From the NCBI RefSeq assembly GCF_018531465.1, contig NZ_JAHDTF010000017.1, forward strand, positions 62,001 through 126,000: a stretch of DNA of 64,000 nucleotides, in the 5' to 3' direction. Shown piece by piece: positions 16,453 through 23,626 of this stretch. This DNA comes from Sphaerisporangium fuscum. Its GTDB lineage: Bacteria; Actinomycetota; Actinomycetes; Streptosporangiales; Streptosporangiaceae. Positions within the stretch are counted from its first letter, which is position 1; each line of letters begins with the position of its first letter. Below the pieces are notes generated by a model. The model saw nothing but the letters and a program-made list of their open reading frames with translations, had not been told where the DNA came from and searched no databases. The translations under genes and the position numbers were made by a program.

Positions 16453-17058
16453 GTGATCCGGCTCATCGTCGTCGACGACCAGGCGTTGGTACGGGAGGGC
16501 CTCGCGCTCATCCTAGGAGCGCGTCCCGAGATCGAGGTGATCGCGCAGCTGCCGGACGGTCCCGCGCTCCTCGACTTCGCCGACCGGCTGGAGGAGCCCG
16601 CCGACGTCATCCTGCTCGACCTGTACCTCCCCGGCGCGGACGGCGTCGAGACGCTGCGGTCGCTCAGGGCGCGGCATCCGCGGCTCGGCACCCGGGTGCT
16701 GATGCTGACCACGGTCGGCCGGGCGGCGGACGTCCACCGCGCGCTGGCCGCCGGAGCGGACGGGTTCGTCCTGAAGGACGCCGGCGGCGCGGAGCTCGCG
16801 GCGGCGGTCCTGGGGGCCCACAGCGGGGTGACGGCGTTGAGCTCGTCGGTCACCGAGATCCTTTGGCCGCGGGAGGCTCCGTCCGCCGGCGGTGCGCCGC
16901 GGTCGTCCCGGATCGAGGCGCTGACCAGGAGAGCGAGCGAGATCCTCGCCCTGGTCGCCCGCGGCATGGCCAACCAGGAGATCGCCCGTGCCCTGGGGCT
17001 GGCGGAACGCACGGTGAAGACGCACGTCAGCAACATCCTGGGGAAGCGGCCATTCTGA
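16453..17058 (+). CDS. LuxR/NarL-type response regulator, C-terminus truncated
   Basis: 201 residues. Receiver domain with acidic pocket VVDDQ (residues 7-11), phosphoacceptor Asp56 in ILLDLYLPG, and K in VLKDAGG. The LuxR helix-turn-helix (LTRRASEILALVARGMANQEIARAL, continuing TVKTHVSNILGK) starts normally. The protein then stops after ILGKRPF, where relatives continue for about 20 more residues (LxLRDRxQAVxxAYExG). The bases after the break encode part of an unrelated gene, so a deletion seems to have removed the end of this one. The recognition helix is complete, so some DNA binding is possible. GTG start. Confidence 0.8.
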   Translation: MIRLIVVDDQALVREGLALILGARPEIEVIAQLPDGPALLDFADRLEEPADVILLDLYLPGADGVETLRSLRARHPRLGTRVLMLTTVGRAADVHRALAAGADGFVLKDAGGAELAAAVLGAHSGVTALSSSVTEILWPREAPSAGGAPRSSRIEALTRRASEILALVARGMANQEIARALGLAERTVKTHVSNILGKRPF

Positions 17059-17350
17059 AGGACTGCCTGATCCGCTATCTCGCCGAAGGGTGGACGGGTC
17101 TGGTCCCCGCCGCCTGCGACCACCGTGAGCTGCACATTCCGGAGAAGTACGCCCCCTGGCTGTGGGGGTGGCCGCACAGGTTCGTCGCCCGGATGCGCGA
17201 CCACGGCACTCGGGTCATCCTCGTCGCGGGCTCGGGGGAGTTCTCCGAGGGCTTCGACACGCCCGCTTCCCTCGCCGCATCCCCGACGGTTACACCGGTG
17301 GCGTGTGGACCAACCGCATCGACGTCACCGCGGCCCTGCTGAGCCGTTGA
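17049..17350 (+). pseudogene. Remnant of a glycerophosphodiester phosphodiesterase
   Basis: From 17049 one frame reads ILKDCLIRYLAEGWTGLVP, then HIPEKYAPWLWGWPHRFVAR and VILVAGSGEFSEGFDTP. Near 17270 the homology passes to the next frame, RIPDGYTGGVWTNRIDV, ending at 17350. This looks like the C-terminal third of an actinobacterial GDPD (WGWPxxFLARM and GGVWTNRIDV near the end). The front is missing, replaced by the response regulator, and a frameshift breaks the rest. Identification is from recall of the family, not a search. Confidence 0.6.
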
Positions 17351-17359
17351 TCGAAGTTG

Positions 17360-17379
17360 ACCTCAACCATGGTTGAGGT
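17360..17379. promoter_or_regulatory. 20-bp palindrome resembling a SoxR/MerR operator
   Basis: ACCTCAACCATGGTTGAGGT is a perfect palindrome, preceded by TTGACC at 17357-17362 as a possible -35. Its outer part CCTCAA/TTGAGG equals that of the E. coli soxbox CCTCAAGTTAACTTGAGG. MerR-family activators bind between -35 and -10 in this way. No MerR/SoxR gene is in the window. Confidence 0.6.
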
Positions 17380-17410
17380 TGCAGGGTTAGGGGGACGAGA
17401 GGAGCCGATC

Positions 17411-18325
17411 ATGATGAAGGCCGCCGCTTTCGCGTCCCCTGGTGGGCCCGAAGTGCTGACATTGACGGACATGGACGTCCCGGAGGTGGGCCCCGGCCAG
17501 GTGCGCGTCCGCGTCCGGGCGGCGGGCGTCCAGCCGTTCGACACCGCCGTGAGGGCCGGCTGGGTGCCGCCCGGGGTGACCGGCGGCCTGCCGAGGATCC
17601 CCGGGAACGAGTTCGCCGGAGTCGTGGACCAGGTGGGCGAAGGCGTCACCGGCGTGGCCCCCGGCGCCGAGGTGCTGGGCTTCTCGACGCTGAACGCCTA
17701 CGCCGAGTACATCGTGGTCGGCGCCGCCCAGGTCGCGCCGAAGCCACCGAACGTGCCCTGGGAGGTCGCGGGCGGGCTCACGGCCGGCGTGCAGACGGCG
17801 GAGCTGGCGCTCGACGGGCTCGAAGTGCGGGAGGGCGAGACGCTGCTCGTCCACGGGGCCTCCGGCGCCGTCGGCACCGCCGCCGTCCAGATCGCCCGGA
17901 TGCGCGGCGCGACCGTGATCGGGACCGGGCGCGAGGAGAACCACGAGTACCTCCGCTCGCTCGGCGCGATCCCGGTCGCGTACGGCGAGGGGCTCGCCGG
18001 CCGCGTACGGGAACTGGCCCCCGGCGGGATCGACGCCGCGCTGGACGTCGCCGGCGGCGAGGCGCTGGAGGTGTCGTTCGAGCTGGTCAAGGACCGAGCC
18101 AGGATCCTGACCCTCGTCGAGCACGGCCGGGCGGCGGAACTCGGCATCAAGACCACGCAAGGCGAGCGCACCGCCGAACGGCTCGCCAGGTACGCCGCCC
18201 TGTACGCCGACGGCCGCTTCCGGTTCCTGGTCCGCCGCACCTACCCGCTGGAGCGCGCGGCGGACGCCCACAGGGAGATCGAGACGGGCCACGGCAGGGG
18301 GAAAGTCGTCCTGACGGTGGAGTGA
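17411..18325 (+). CDS. NADP-dependent oxidoreductase (quinone oxidoreductase-like)
   Basis: 304-residue zinc-free medium-chain reductase. GroES-like part with VRVRVRAAGVQPFDTAVRAG and IPGNEFAGVVDQVGEGV; nucleotide site LLVHGASGAVGTAAVQIAR; C-terminal HREIETGHGRGKVVL, typical of the family. GAGGAG stands 7-8 bases before ATG 17411. Controlled, by inference, from the soxbox-like palindrome 31 bp upstream, which would fit response to redox-cycling quinones. GTTWD cassette 4 starts 54 bp downstream. Confidence 0.88.
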   Translation: MMKAAAFASPGGPEVLTLTDMDVPEVGPGQVRVRVRAAGVQPFDTAVRAGWVPPGVTGGLPRIPGNEFAGVVDQVGEGVTGVAPGAEVLGFSTLNAYAEYIVVGAAQVAPKPPNVPWEVAGGLTAGVQTAELALDGLEVREGETLLVHGASGAVGTAAVQIARMRGATVIGTGREENHEYLRSLGAIPVAYGEGLAGRVRELAPGGIDAALDVAGGEALEVSFELVKDRARILTLVEHGRAAELGIKTTQGERTAERLARYAALYADGRFRFLVRRTYPLERAADAHREIETGHGRGKVVLTVE

Positions 18326-18472
18326 ACCACCGCTGTGACCTGCGGTGATGCGGGACGGCGGCAAGATGCGCCCGGGGGTGGCAGGAAGCGGTCACGGGCG
18401 GGCAGCTTGCTGCCGTCCATTTCTCTGGTTCGAGGGCTCGCGGTGCCGCACAGTTGATTGTGCAAGGACGAA

Positions 18473-18505
18473 ATGAAAAGCCCTCCAGAAAAGAGACGGA
18501 AATGA
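18473..18505 (+). CDS. 10-codon upstream ORF of GTTWD cassette 4
   Basis: Identical to the other three; codons 3-5 contain the AGCCCTC that can pair back to the leader. Confidence 0.55.
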   Translation: MKSPPEKRRK

Positions 18506-18642
18506 ACACCACCGCCCGCACCGCCGGCACCACCTGGGACTCCTTCTCGCGCACCGCCGGCACCACCTGGGACTCCTTCTCGCGCACCGTCGGCACCACC
18601 TGGGACGGTCGCTCCCGCACCGCCGGCACCACTTGGGACTGA
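18502..18642 (+). CDS. GTTWD tandem-repeat peptide, copy 4 (46 aa)
   Basis: Four GTTWD units: MNTTARTAGTTWD, SFSRTAGTTWD, SFSRTVGTTWD, GRSRTAGTTWD. The extra unit is nearly the same in DNA as its neighbour, so it arose by slippage or unequal exchange. One core has Val for Ala; GTTWD is unchanged in all 13 units across the window. Confidence 0.65.
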   Translation: MNTTARTAGTTWDSFSRTAGTTWDSFSRTVGTTWDGRSRTAGTTWD

Positions 18643-18645
18643 AAC

Positions 18646-19009
18646 GATCCCGAATTCAAAGCCCCGCTGAAAATCTCCTGGAAAACAAATATAACAAGCC
18701 TCGTAGCGAACCGGTTTCACCCCCTCTGAGCCGTGACGGCACCGGCGAAAACCAGAGCATCTGAAGCAGAACATCGGGACACCGATACTTGGGTCCGATG
18801 AAAGCGCCCGAGCCGAAACCAAAAGCCCCGGCTCCCCGCGGTGACCTTCCCGCGACACCTCCAGACCACCTACCAAGGGCGACGACTGCCCAGATCACCT
18901 GCAGACCTGCCGGGGGCGACGGAGTCGGCGCCGCCGTACGTCGCGTGATCTGGGCCGGCTCCCTCCCAGACCGCCGTCCCCCGGGTTCTCGGTGGTGGCC
19001 GGTGGGAGT
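18646..19009. other. Gene-free stretch after cassette 4
   Basis: No convincing gene. The first 100 bases are A-rich (for example AAAACAAATATAAC near 18680) and could hold a promoter, but none could be placed. The rest is ordinary GC-rich spacer running into the end of the leftward ClpN-domain gene. Confidence 0.5.
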
Positions 19010-19570
19010 TCAGCCGAGTTCGACGCGGATCTCCTCCCGGAGAGTGTCGAAGTGGACGCCCGCGTCGGCGATGATGCGGGCGGCCAGGCCCTCACCCTCC
19101 CTCAGCAGGCCGAGGAGGATGTGGCCGTCGCCGATGTACTTGTGCCCGAGGCGCAGGGACTCGCGCAGGGAGAGTTCCAGCACCTTCTTCGCCCGCCCGG
19201 TGAAGGGGATGTGGCCTCCCAGGCGCCATGGACGGCCGCGCCGGGCGTGGGGGTCGCGGTCGAGGGCTCCCGGTCCGAACACGGCCTCGACCTTCTCCTT
19301 GACGGCGCTGAGGTCGATGCCGATCGTCTCCAGTGCCCCGGCGTCGAGGTCGTCCGCCGGTCGCGCGGCGAGCAGCCGCCCAAGCTGCGTGCTCACCCGG
19401 TCGTGGTCGAGGCCGTACCGCAGCAGGACCCGCCCGGCGGTCGCCTCGGGCGCCCGGGTCAGGCTGAGCAGGAGATGCTCGGTCCCGATGTAGTCGTGGG
19501 CGAGCAGGCGTGCCTCTTCCTGGGCACGTACGACCGTCTGGCGAGCGTCCTGGTGAAACCGTTCGAACAT
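19010..19570 (-). CDS. Clp N-terminal (ClpN) domain protein without ATPase
   Basis: 186 residues made of two Clp-N repeats: FERFHQDARQTVVRAQEEAR then LAHDYIGTEHLLLSL, and later FTGRAKKVLELSLRESLRLG then HKYIGDGHILLGLLREGEG. In ClpA/ClpC this domain binds substrates or adaptors; here no AAA+ module follows, so it cannot unfold proteins itself and may act as an adaptor or decoy. Start ATG 19570, 2 bp after the stop of the upstream HTH gene, so the two are coupled. Confidence 0.87.
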   Translation of the reverse strand: MFERFHQDARQTVVRAQEEARLLAHDYIGTEHLLLSLTRAPEATAGRVLLRYGLDHDRVSTQLGRLLAARPADDLDAGALETIGIDLSAVKEKVEAVFGPGALDRDPHARRGRPWRLGGHIPFTGRAKKVLELSLRESLRLGHKYIGDGHILLGLLREGEGLAARIIADAGVHFDTLREEIRVELG

Positions 19571-19572
19571 TC

Positions 19573-19806
19573 CTACTTCTCCCGTCTCAGCAATCCGCGG
19601 CCGCCCGCGTACTTCTTGTGCACCGCCTGCCGTGTCACGCCGAGCAGGACCGCGATCTCCTGCCATGACCAGCCCTGTTCGCGTGCGTTGTCCACCTGGA
19701 GAGCCTCCAGTCGCTCGACGAGCGTCCGAAGCGCCCGTACGGCCCGCAGGCCGACGGCCGGATCGCGACTGCCGGCGTCGGAGGCCAACTGTGCTGTGTC
19801 GCTCAT
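19573..19806 (-). CDS. Small helix-turn-helix protein (77 aa)
   Basis: Ends with WSWQEIAVLLGVTRQAVHKKYAGG, a clear sigma/AsnC-like helix-turn-helix, preceded by a helix LRALVERLEALQVDNAREQG-like region. It is the first gene of a two-gene unit with the ClpN-domain gene, a pairing I recall from other actinomycetes. Probably an autoregulator: a palindrome overlaps its -35 element. The predicted transcript begins at or next to the ATG. Confidence 0.8.
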   Translation of the reverse strand: MSDTAQLASDAGSRDPAVGLRAVRALRTLVERLEALQVDNAREQGWSWQEIAVLLGVTRQAVHKKYAGGRGLLRREK

Positions 19807-19813
19807 GGCGTCA

Positions 19814-19853
19814 ATTAAAGTTGACAGCCATGGCGATGTCAACCTTGGTTGAC
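19814..19853 (-). promoter_or_regulatory. Sigma70-type promoter with overlapping palindrome
   Basis: On the minus strand TTGACA (19842-19837), a 17-base spacer, then TTTAAT (19819-19814); the expected start point is about 19807, next to ATG 19806, implying a leaderless mRNA. GTCAACC-TT-GGTTGAC (19838-19853) overlaps the -35 and is a likely operator. A second GTCAAC lies within the spacer. Confidence 0.65.
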
Positions 19854-19977
19854 GGCCTCCAGGATGTGAAAAGTTTTGTGCGAAACGGTCGTGCAGGTGA
19901 GTTTTCGCTGGTCGTGCCGCCGGGCCGCCGAAAAACCGATTGCCGCGTCCTCTCCCGTTTGCCAGCCTGAAAGGGCT

Positions 19978-21669
19978 ATGCGCTCCCTGCCACTCGCCGA
20001 TCCCGGCGTTCCCGATGCCCGCAGCCCGTTCCGGTACCTGTGGTGGACCGCGCGCGGGCAGTCCGGGCCGCTGCTGCTCGGCATCGCGTACGCCGTGCTC
20101 TGGTGGCTCGGGCAGGCGCTGGTGCCCTCCGCCCTCGGCAAGGCGGTCGACAGCCTCACCAACCACGACGCCGGCGAACTTCTGCGCTGGTCGGCGGCCT
20201 TGCTGGGGCTCGGAGTGGTCACGGCCGTCGGCGGCGTCATGCGGCACCGCATGGCCGTCTTCAACTGGCTGTGCGCGGCCTACCGCACCGTGCAGGTCAC
20301 CGCACGGCAGGCCACCCGCCTCGGCGCGACACTGCCGAAGCTGCTGTCCACCGGCGAGGTGATCAGTGTCGGGAACTCCGACATCGCCCAGATCGGCAAC
20401 GCCATGGACATCCTGCTGCGCGGCACCGGGGCGCTGGTCGCCATCGGCACGGTGACGATCATCCTGATCACGACGTCGCCGCGGCTCGGCCTGATCGTCC
20501 TGCTCGGCGTGCCCCTGATGGCCCTCGCCGTCACCCCGCTCCTTCGGCCGCTGCACCGCAGGCAGCACCAGCAGCGCGACCTCCAGGGCGACCTCGCGAC
20601 CCGCGCCTCCGACATCGTCGCGGGCCTGCGCGTGCTGCGCGGCATCGGCGGCGAGCAGGTCTTCGCCGACCGCTACCGCGAGGAGTCGCAGCGGGTGCGG
20701 ACGGCGGGCGTCCGGGTCGCGTCGATGGACGCGGCGCTCGAAGGCGCACAGCTTCTGCTGCCAGGTCTGCTGATCGCGTTCGTCACCTGGCAGGGCGCCC
20801 ACTACGCGATCGACGGCACGATCACCGTCGGCCAGCTGGTCGCCTTCTACGGGTACGCGCTGTTCCTCGTCGGCCCGCTGCGCACGCTGACCGAGGCCGC
20901 CGACAAGATCACCAAGGGGCACGTGGCGGCCCGCAGGGTCGTGCGCATCCTGTCGCTGAACCCCGAGGTCGCCGACACGGGCACGGTCGCCACCGCCGGC
21001 GGCGACCTGGCCGACGCGGCGTCGGGCGTCGTCCTGCGGCAGGGGTTGTACACCGCCCTGGCCTGCGCCGTCCCCGAGGACGCGATCGCCGTCGCCGACC
21101 GGCTCGGACGCTACCAGGCCGCCGACGTCACCTACGGAGGCGTCCCGCTCGCCGAACTGCCGCTGGCCGAGGTCAGGCGCCGCGTCCTGGTCGCCGACAA
21201 CGCCGCCAAGCTGTTCAGCGGCCGCCTGCGCGACCAGCTCGACGTCGGCGGCTCGGCGGCCGACGACGATCTGCGGCAGGCCCTGCACACCGCCTGCGCC
21301 GAGGACATCGTCGACGCCCTGGCCGACGGGCTGGAGTCCCACATCGCCGAGTCCGGCAGGGAGTTCTCGGGCGGCCAGCAGCAGCGGCTCCGGCTCGTAC
21401 GGGCGCTGCTCGCCGACCCCGAAGTGCTCATCCTGGTCGAGCCGACCAGCGCCGTCGACGCCCACACCGAGGCGCGTATCGCCGAGCGGCTCGGCAAGGC
21501 GCGCCTCGGACGCACCACCCTGGTGTGCACGACCAGCCCGCTCGTGCTCGACCGGGCCGACCACGTGATCTTCATGGAGGACGGCAGGGTGCGCGCCGAG
21601 GGCACTCATCGAGCCCTCCTCGCCGGCGACCGCGCCTACACCGCGACCGTCACCCGAGCGGAGGACTGA
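19978..21669 (+). CDS. ABC exporter half, degenerate nucleotide-binding site
   Basis: 563 residues: an ABC transmembrane domain (about six helices, residues 20-300) fused to a nucleotide-binding domain. The Walker A glycine-rich loop is absent; the region reads LYTALACAVPEDAIAVADRL. The signature FSGGQQQRLRL is good and Walker B is altered (EVLILVEPTSAVDA). Such a domain cannot hydrolyse ATP itself but supplies a signature motif to its partner. The next gene begins 2 bp later and has the complementary defects, so the two form a heterodimeric exporter. Start ATG 19978; substrate unknown. Confidence 0.88.
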   Translation: MRSLPLADPGVPDARSPFRYLWWTARGQSGPLLLGIAYAVLWWLGQALVPSALGKAVDSLTNHDAGELLRWSAALLGLGVVTAVGGVMRHRMAVFNWLCAAYRTVQVTARQATRLGATLPKLLSTGEVISVGNSDIAQIGNAMDILLRGTGALVAIGTVTIILITTSPRLGLIVLLGVPLMALAVTPLLRPLHRRQHQQRDLQGDLATRASDIVAGLRVLRGIGGEQVFADRYREESQRVRTAGVRVASMDAALEGAQLLLPGLLIAFVTWQGAHYAIDGTITVGQLVAFYGYALFLVGPLRTLTEAADKITKGHVAARRVVRILSLNPEVADTGTVATAGGDLADAASGVVLRQGLYTALACAVPEDAIAVADRLGRYQAADVTYGGVPLAELPLAEVRRRVLVADNAAKLFSGRLRDQLDVGGSAADDDLRQALHTACAEDIVDALADGLESHIAESGREFSGGQQQRLRLVRALLADPEVLILVEPTSAVDAHTEARIAERLGKARLGRTTLVCTTSPLVLDRADHVIFMEDGRVRAEGTHRALLAGDRAYTATVTRAED

Positions 21670-21671
21670 CC

Positions 21672-23567
21672 GTGACCGACGACCAGCGAACGGTCGAGCA
21701 CCCCTCGGCAGGGCACGGGGCACCCGCGCCCACGCACCGGAAGCCGGAACGTGCGGGCCAAGGCTCCGCGCCCGCCGAAGCGACACCCCCACCTGCGAAC
21801 GGGAAGGCGACGTCCGGGGGAGGGCAGCGGCGGATCCTGCCCGTCGCCGACCAGGCGCAGGTGCGGGCGTACGCCCGGCGGCTCGTGCTGAAGTACCCCG
21901 GCACCCTCGCCCTCGCGCTCACCCTGCACGGCCTGGCCGCCGTCGCCGGGCTCGTCGCGCCGCGCCTGCTGGGGGACCTGGTCGAGAGCGTGCGCGACGG
22001 CACAGGCGTCGCCGTCGACACGATCGCCCTCATGATCGCCGGGTTCGTCGCCGTGCAGGCCGTCCTGATCCGGTACGCCGTCTACGCCTCCGCCAAACTG
22101 GGCGAGAAGGTGCTCGCCGAGCTGCGCGAGGAGTTCGTCGACCGGGTCCTCGGGCTGCCGCTTTCGACCGTCGAGCGAGCGGGGTCCGGTGACCTGATCA
22201 CGCGCACCTCGCGCGACGTCGACGCGCTGTCGCGGACGGTGCGGCACGCCGTGCCCGAGACGCTGATCGCGCTCGTCGCGGGGGCGTTCGTGCTGGGCGC
22301 GCTGGCCCTCGTCGGGCCGCTGCTGCTGTTGCCGTCCCTCGTCGCGGTGCCCCTGTTGTGGTACTCCACGCGCTGGTACCTCAAGCGTGCCAGGGACGGC
22401 TACCTGCGCGAGAACGCCGCCTACGCGGAGATGACCGAGGGACTGAGCGAGACCGTCGAGGGCGCCCGCACCGTCGAGGCGTACGGCCTGCAGCGCCGCC
22501 GTCACGAGCGCACCGACACCGACATCGCCCGCTCGTGGGCCGCCGAGCGCTACACCCTCGGCCTGCGCACGGTCTGGTTCCCGGCGGTGGAGTTCGGCTA
22601 CGTGATCCCCATCGTGGCGACCCTGCTCGCCGGGGGGATGTTCTACCTCAACGGCTGGGTGTCGCTGGCCCAGGTGACCGCCGCCACGTTGTACGTCCAG
22701 CAGCTCATCGACCCGCTCGACCGGCTGCTGTCGTGGGTGGACGAGCTTCAGGTCGGCGGGGCGTCGATGGCCCGGCTGCTCGGCGTGGCGAACGTGCCCG
22801 ACGACCGCGACGCGGGTGAGGAGCGGCCCGAGGGCGAGGCGATGGTCGCCGACGACGTGAGGTACTCCTACCGCGAGGGACACGACGTGCTGCACGGCGT
22901 CTCGCTGGAGGTGGCGCCGGGAGAGCGGCTCGCGATGGTGGGGCCTTCGGGAGCGGGCAAGTCGACCCTGGGCCGCCTGCTCGCCGGCATCCACGGGCCG
23001 CGCAGCGGATCGGTCACGGTCGGCGGCGTGTCGCTGGTGGAGCTGCCGCTGGACGAACTGCGCGGGCACGTCGCCCTCGTCACCCAGGAGCACCACGTGT
23101 TCCGCGGCACGCTGCGCGACAACGTGCTCATCGCCCGGCCGGAGGCCGACGACACCGAGGTCGGGGAGGCCCTCAGGGCCGTCGACGCCTGGGAGTGGGT
23201 CGAGACGCTGCCCGACGGCCTCGACACCCTGGTCGGCTCCGGCGGGCTCGCACTGTCGCCCGCCCAGGCCCAGCAGATCGCACTCGCGCGGCTGGTGCTC
23301 GCCGACCCGCACACGCTGGTGCTCGACGAGGCGACCTCGCTGATCGACCCGCGCGCCGCCCGCCACCTGGAACGGTCGCTGGCGGCCGTCCTTGAAGGAC
23401 GCACCGTCATCGCCATCGCCCACCGGCTCTACACCGCGCACGACGCCGACCGGGTGGCGGTCGTGGAGGACGGCCGCATCAGCGAACTCGGCTCACACGA
23501 GGAGCTGGTCGCCGCGGGCGGCGCCTACGCCGCCCTGTGGTCGAGCTGGCACGGCACCTCCCGCTGA
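21672..23567 (+). CDS. ABC exporter half, catalytic Walker A/B, degenerate signature
   Basis: 631 residues: a Pro/Ala-rich N-terminal tail of about 55 residues, a transmembrane domain, then a nucleotide-binding domain. Walker A MVGPSGAGKSTLGRLLAG and Walker B TLVLDEATSLID are intact, but the signature reads LALSPAQAQQIALARL instead of LSGGQ. Combined with the preceding protein, one canonical site (this Walker A plus the partner's signature) and one dead site result, the asymmetric design known from TM287/288 and TAP. GTG start 2 bp after the previous stop indicates a coupled operon. Exports an unknown compound. Confidence 0.88.
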   Translation: MTDDQRTVEHPSAGHGAPAPTHRKPERAGQGSAPAEATPPPANGKATSGGGQRRILPVADQAQVRAYARRLVLKYPGTLALALTLHGLAAVAGLVAPRLLGDLVESVRDGTGVAVDTIALMIAGFVAVQAVLIRYAVYASAKLGEKVLAELREEFVDRVLGLPLSTVERAGSGDLITRTSRDVDALSRTVRHAVPETLIALVAGAFVLGALALVGPLLLLPSLVAVPLLWYSTRWYLKRARDGYLRENAAYAEMTEGLSETVEGARTVEAYGLQRRRHERTDTDIARSWAAERYTLGLRTVWFPAVEFGYVIPIVATLLAGGMFYLNGWVSLAQVTAATLYVQQLIDPLDRLLSWVDELQVGGASMARLLGVANVPDDRDAGEERPEGEAMVADDVRYSYREGHDVLHGVSLEVAPGERLAMVGPSGAGKSTLGRLLAGIHGPRSGSVTVGGVSLVELPLDELRGHVALVTQEHHVFRGTLRDNVLIARPEADDTEVGEALRAVDAWEWVETLPDGLDTLVGSGGLALSPAQAQQIALARLVLADPHTLVLDEATSLIDPRAARHLERSLAAVLEGRTVIAIAHRLYTAHDADRVAVVEDGRISELGSHEELVAAGGAYAALWSSWHGTSR

Positions 23568-23586
23568 ACCGTGCCCGGACTCCGGC

Positions 23587-23614
23587 CGCCCGGTCGCGCT
23601 GTGGCGACCGGGCG
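23587..23614. terminator. Bidirectional hairpin between convergent genes
   Basis: CGCCCGGTCGC and GCGACCGGGCG (11 bp perfect, 6-nt loop) between the ABC gene and the leftward S9 peptidase gene. Confidence 0.75.
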
Positions 23615-23626
23615 TCGGGGTGCAGG

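Larger units (their letters stand above)
18379..18645 (+). repeat. GTTWD peptide cassette, copy 4 (expanded)
   Basis: As the other cassettes but with one extra 33-bp unit (267 bp in all). The outer inverted repeat has one mismatch (GGCAGGAAG), and the GTG that could start a longer frame in copies 1-3 is GCG here, which argues against that longer reading. Possible pairings in the leader: GAGGGCT (18432-18438) with AGCCCTC (18479-18485), and CATTTC (18418-18423) with GAAATG at either start codon (18470-18475 or 18499-18504). Confidence 0.85.

Noticed and set aside
18425..18450. TGGTTCGAGGGCTCG in the cassette leader looks like a tRNA T-arm
   Set aside because: The five bases on either side do not pair, and no acceptor, D or anticodon arm is present.
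18502..18642. Regularly spaced 33-bp repeats suggesting a CRISPR array
   Set aside because: The repeats are in-frame codons of one peptide with no spacers and no cas genes.
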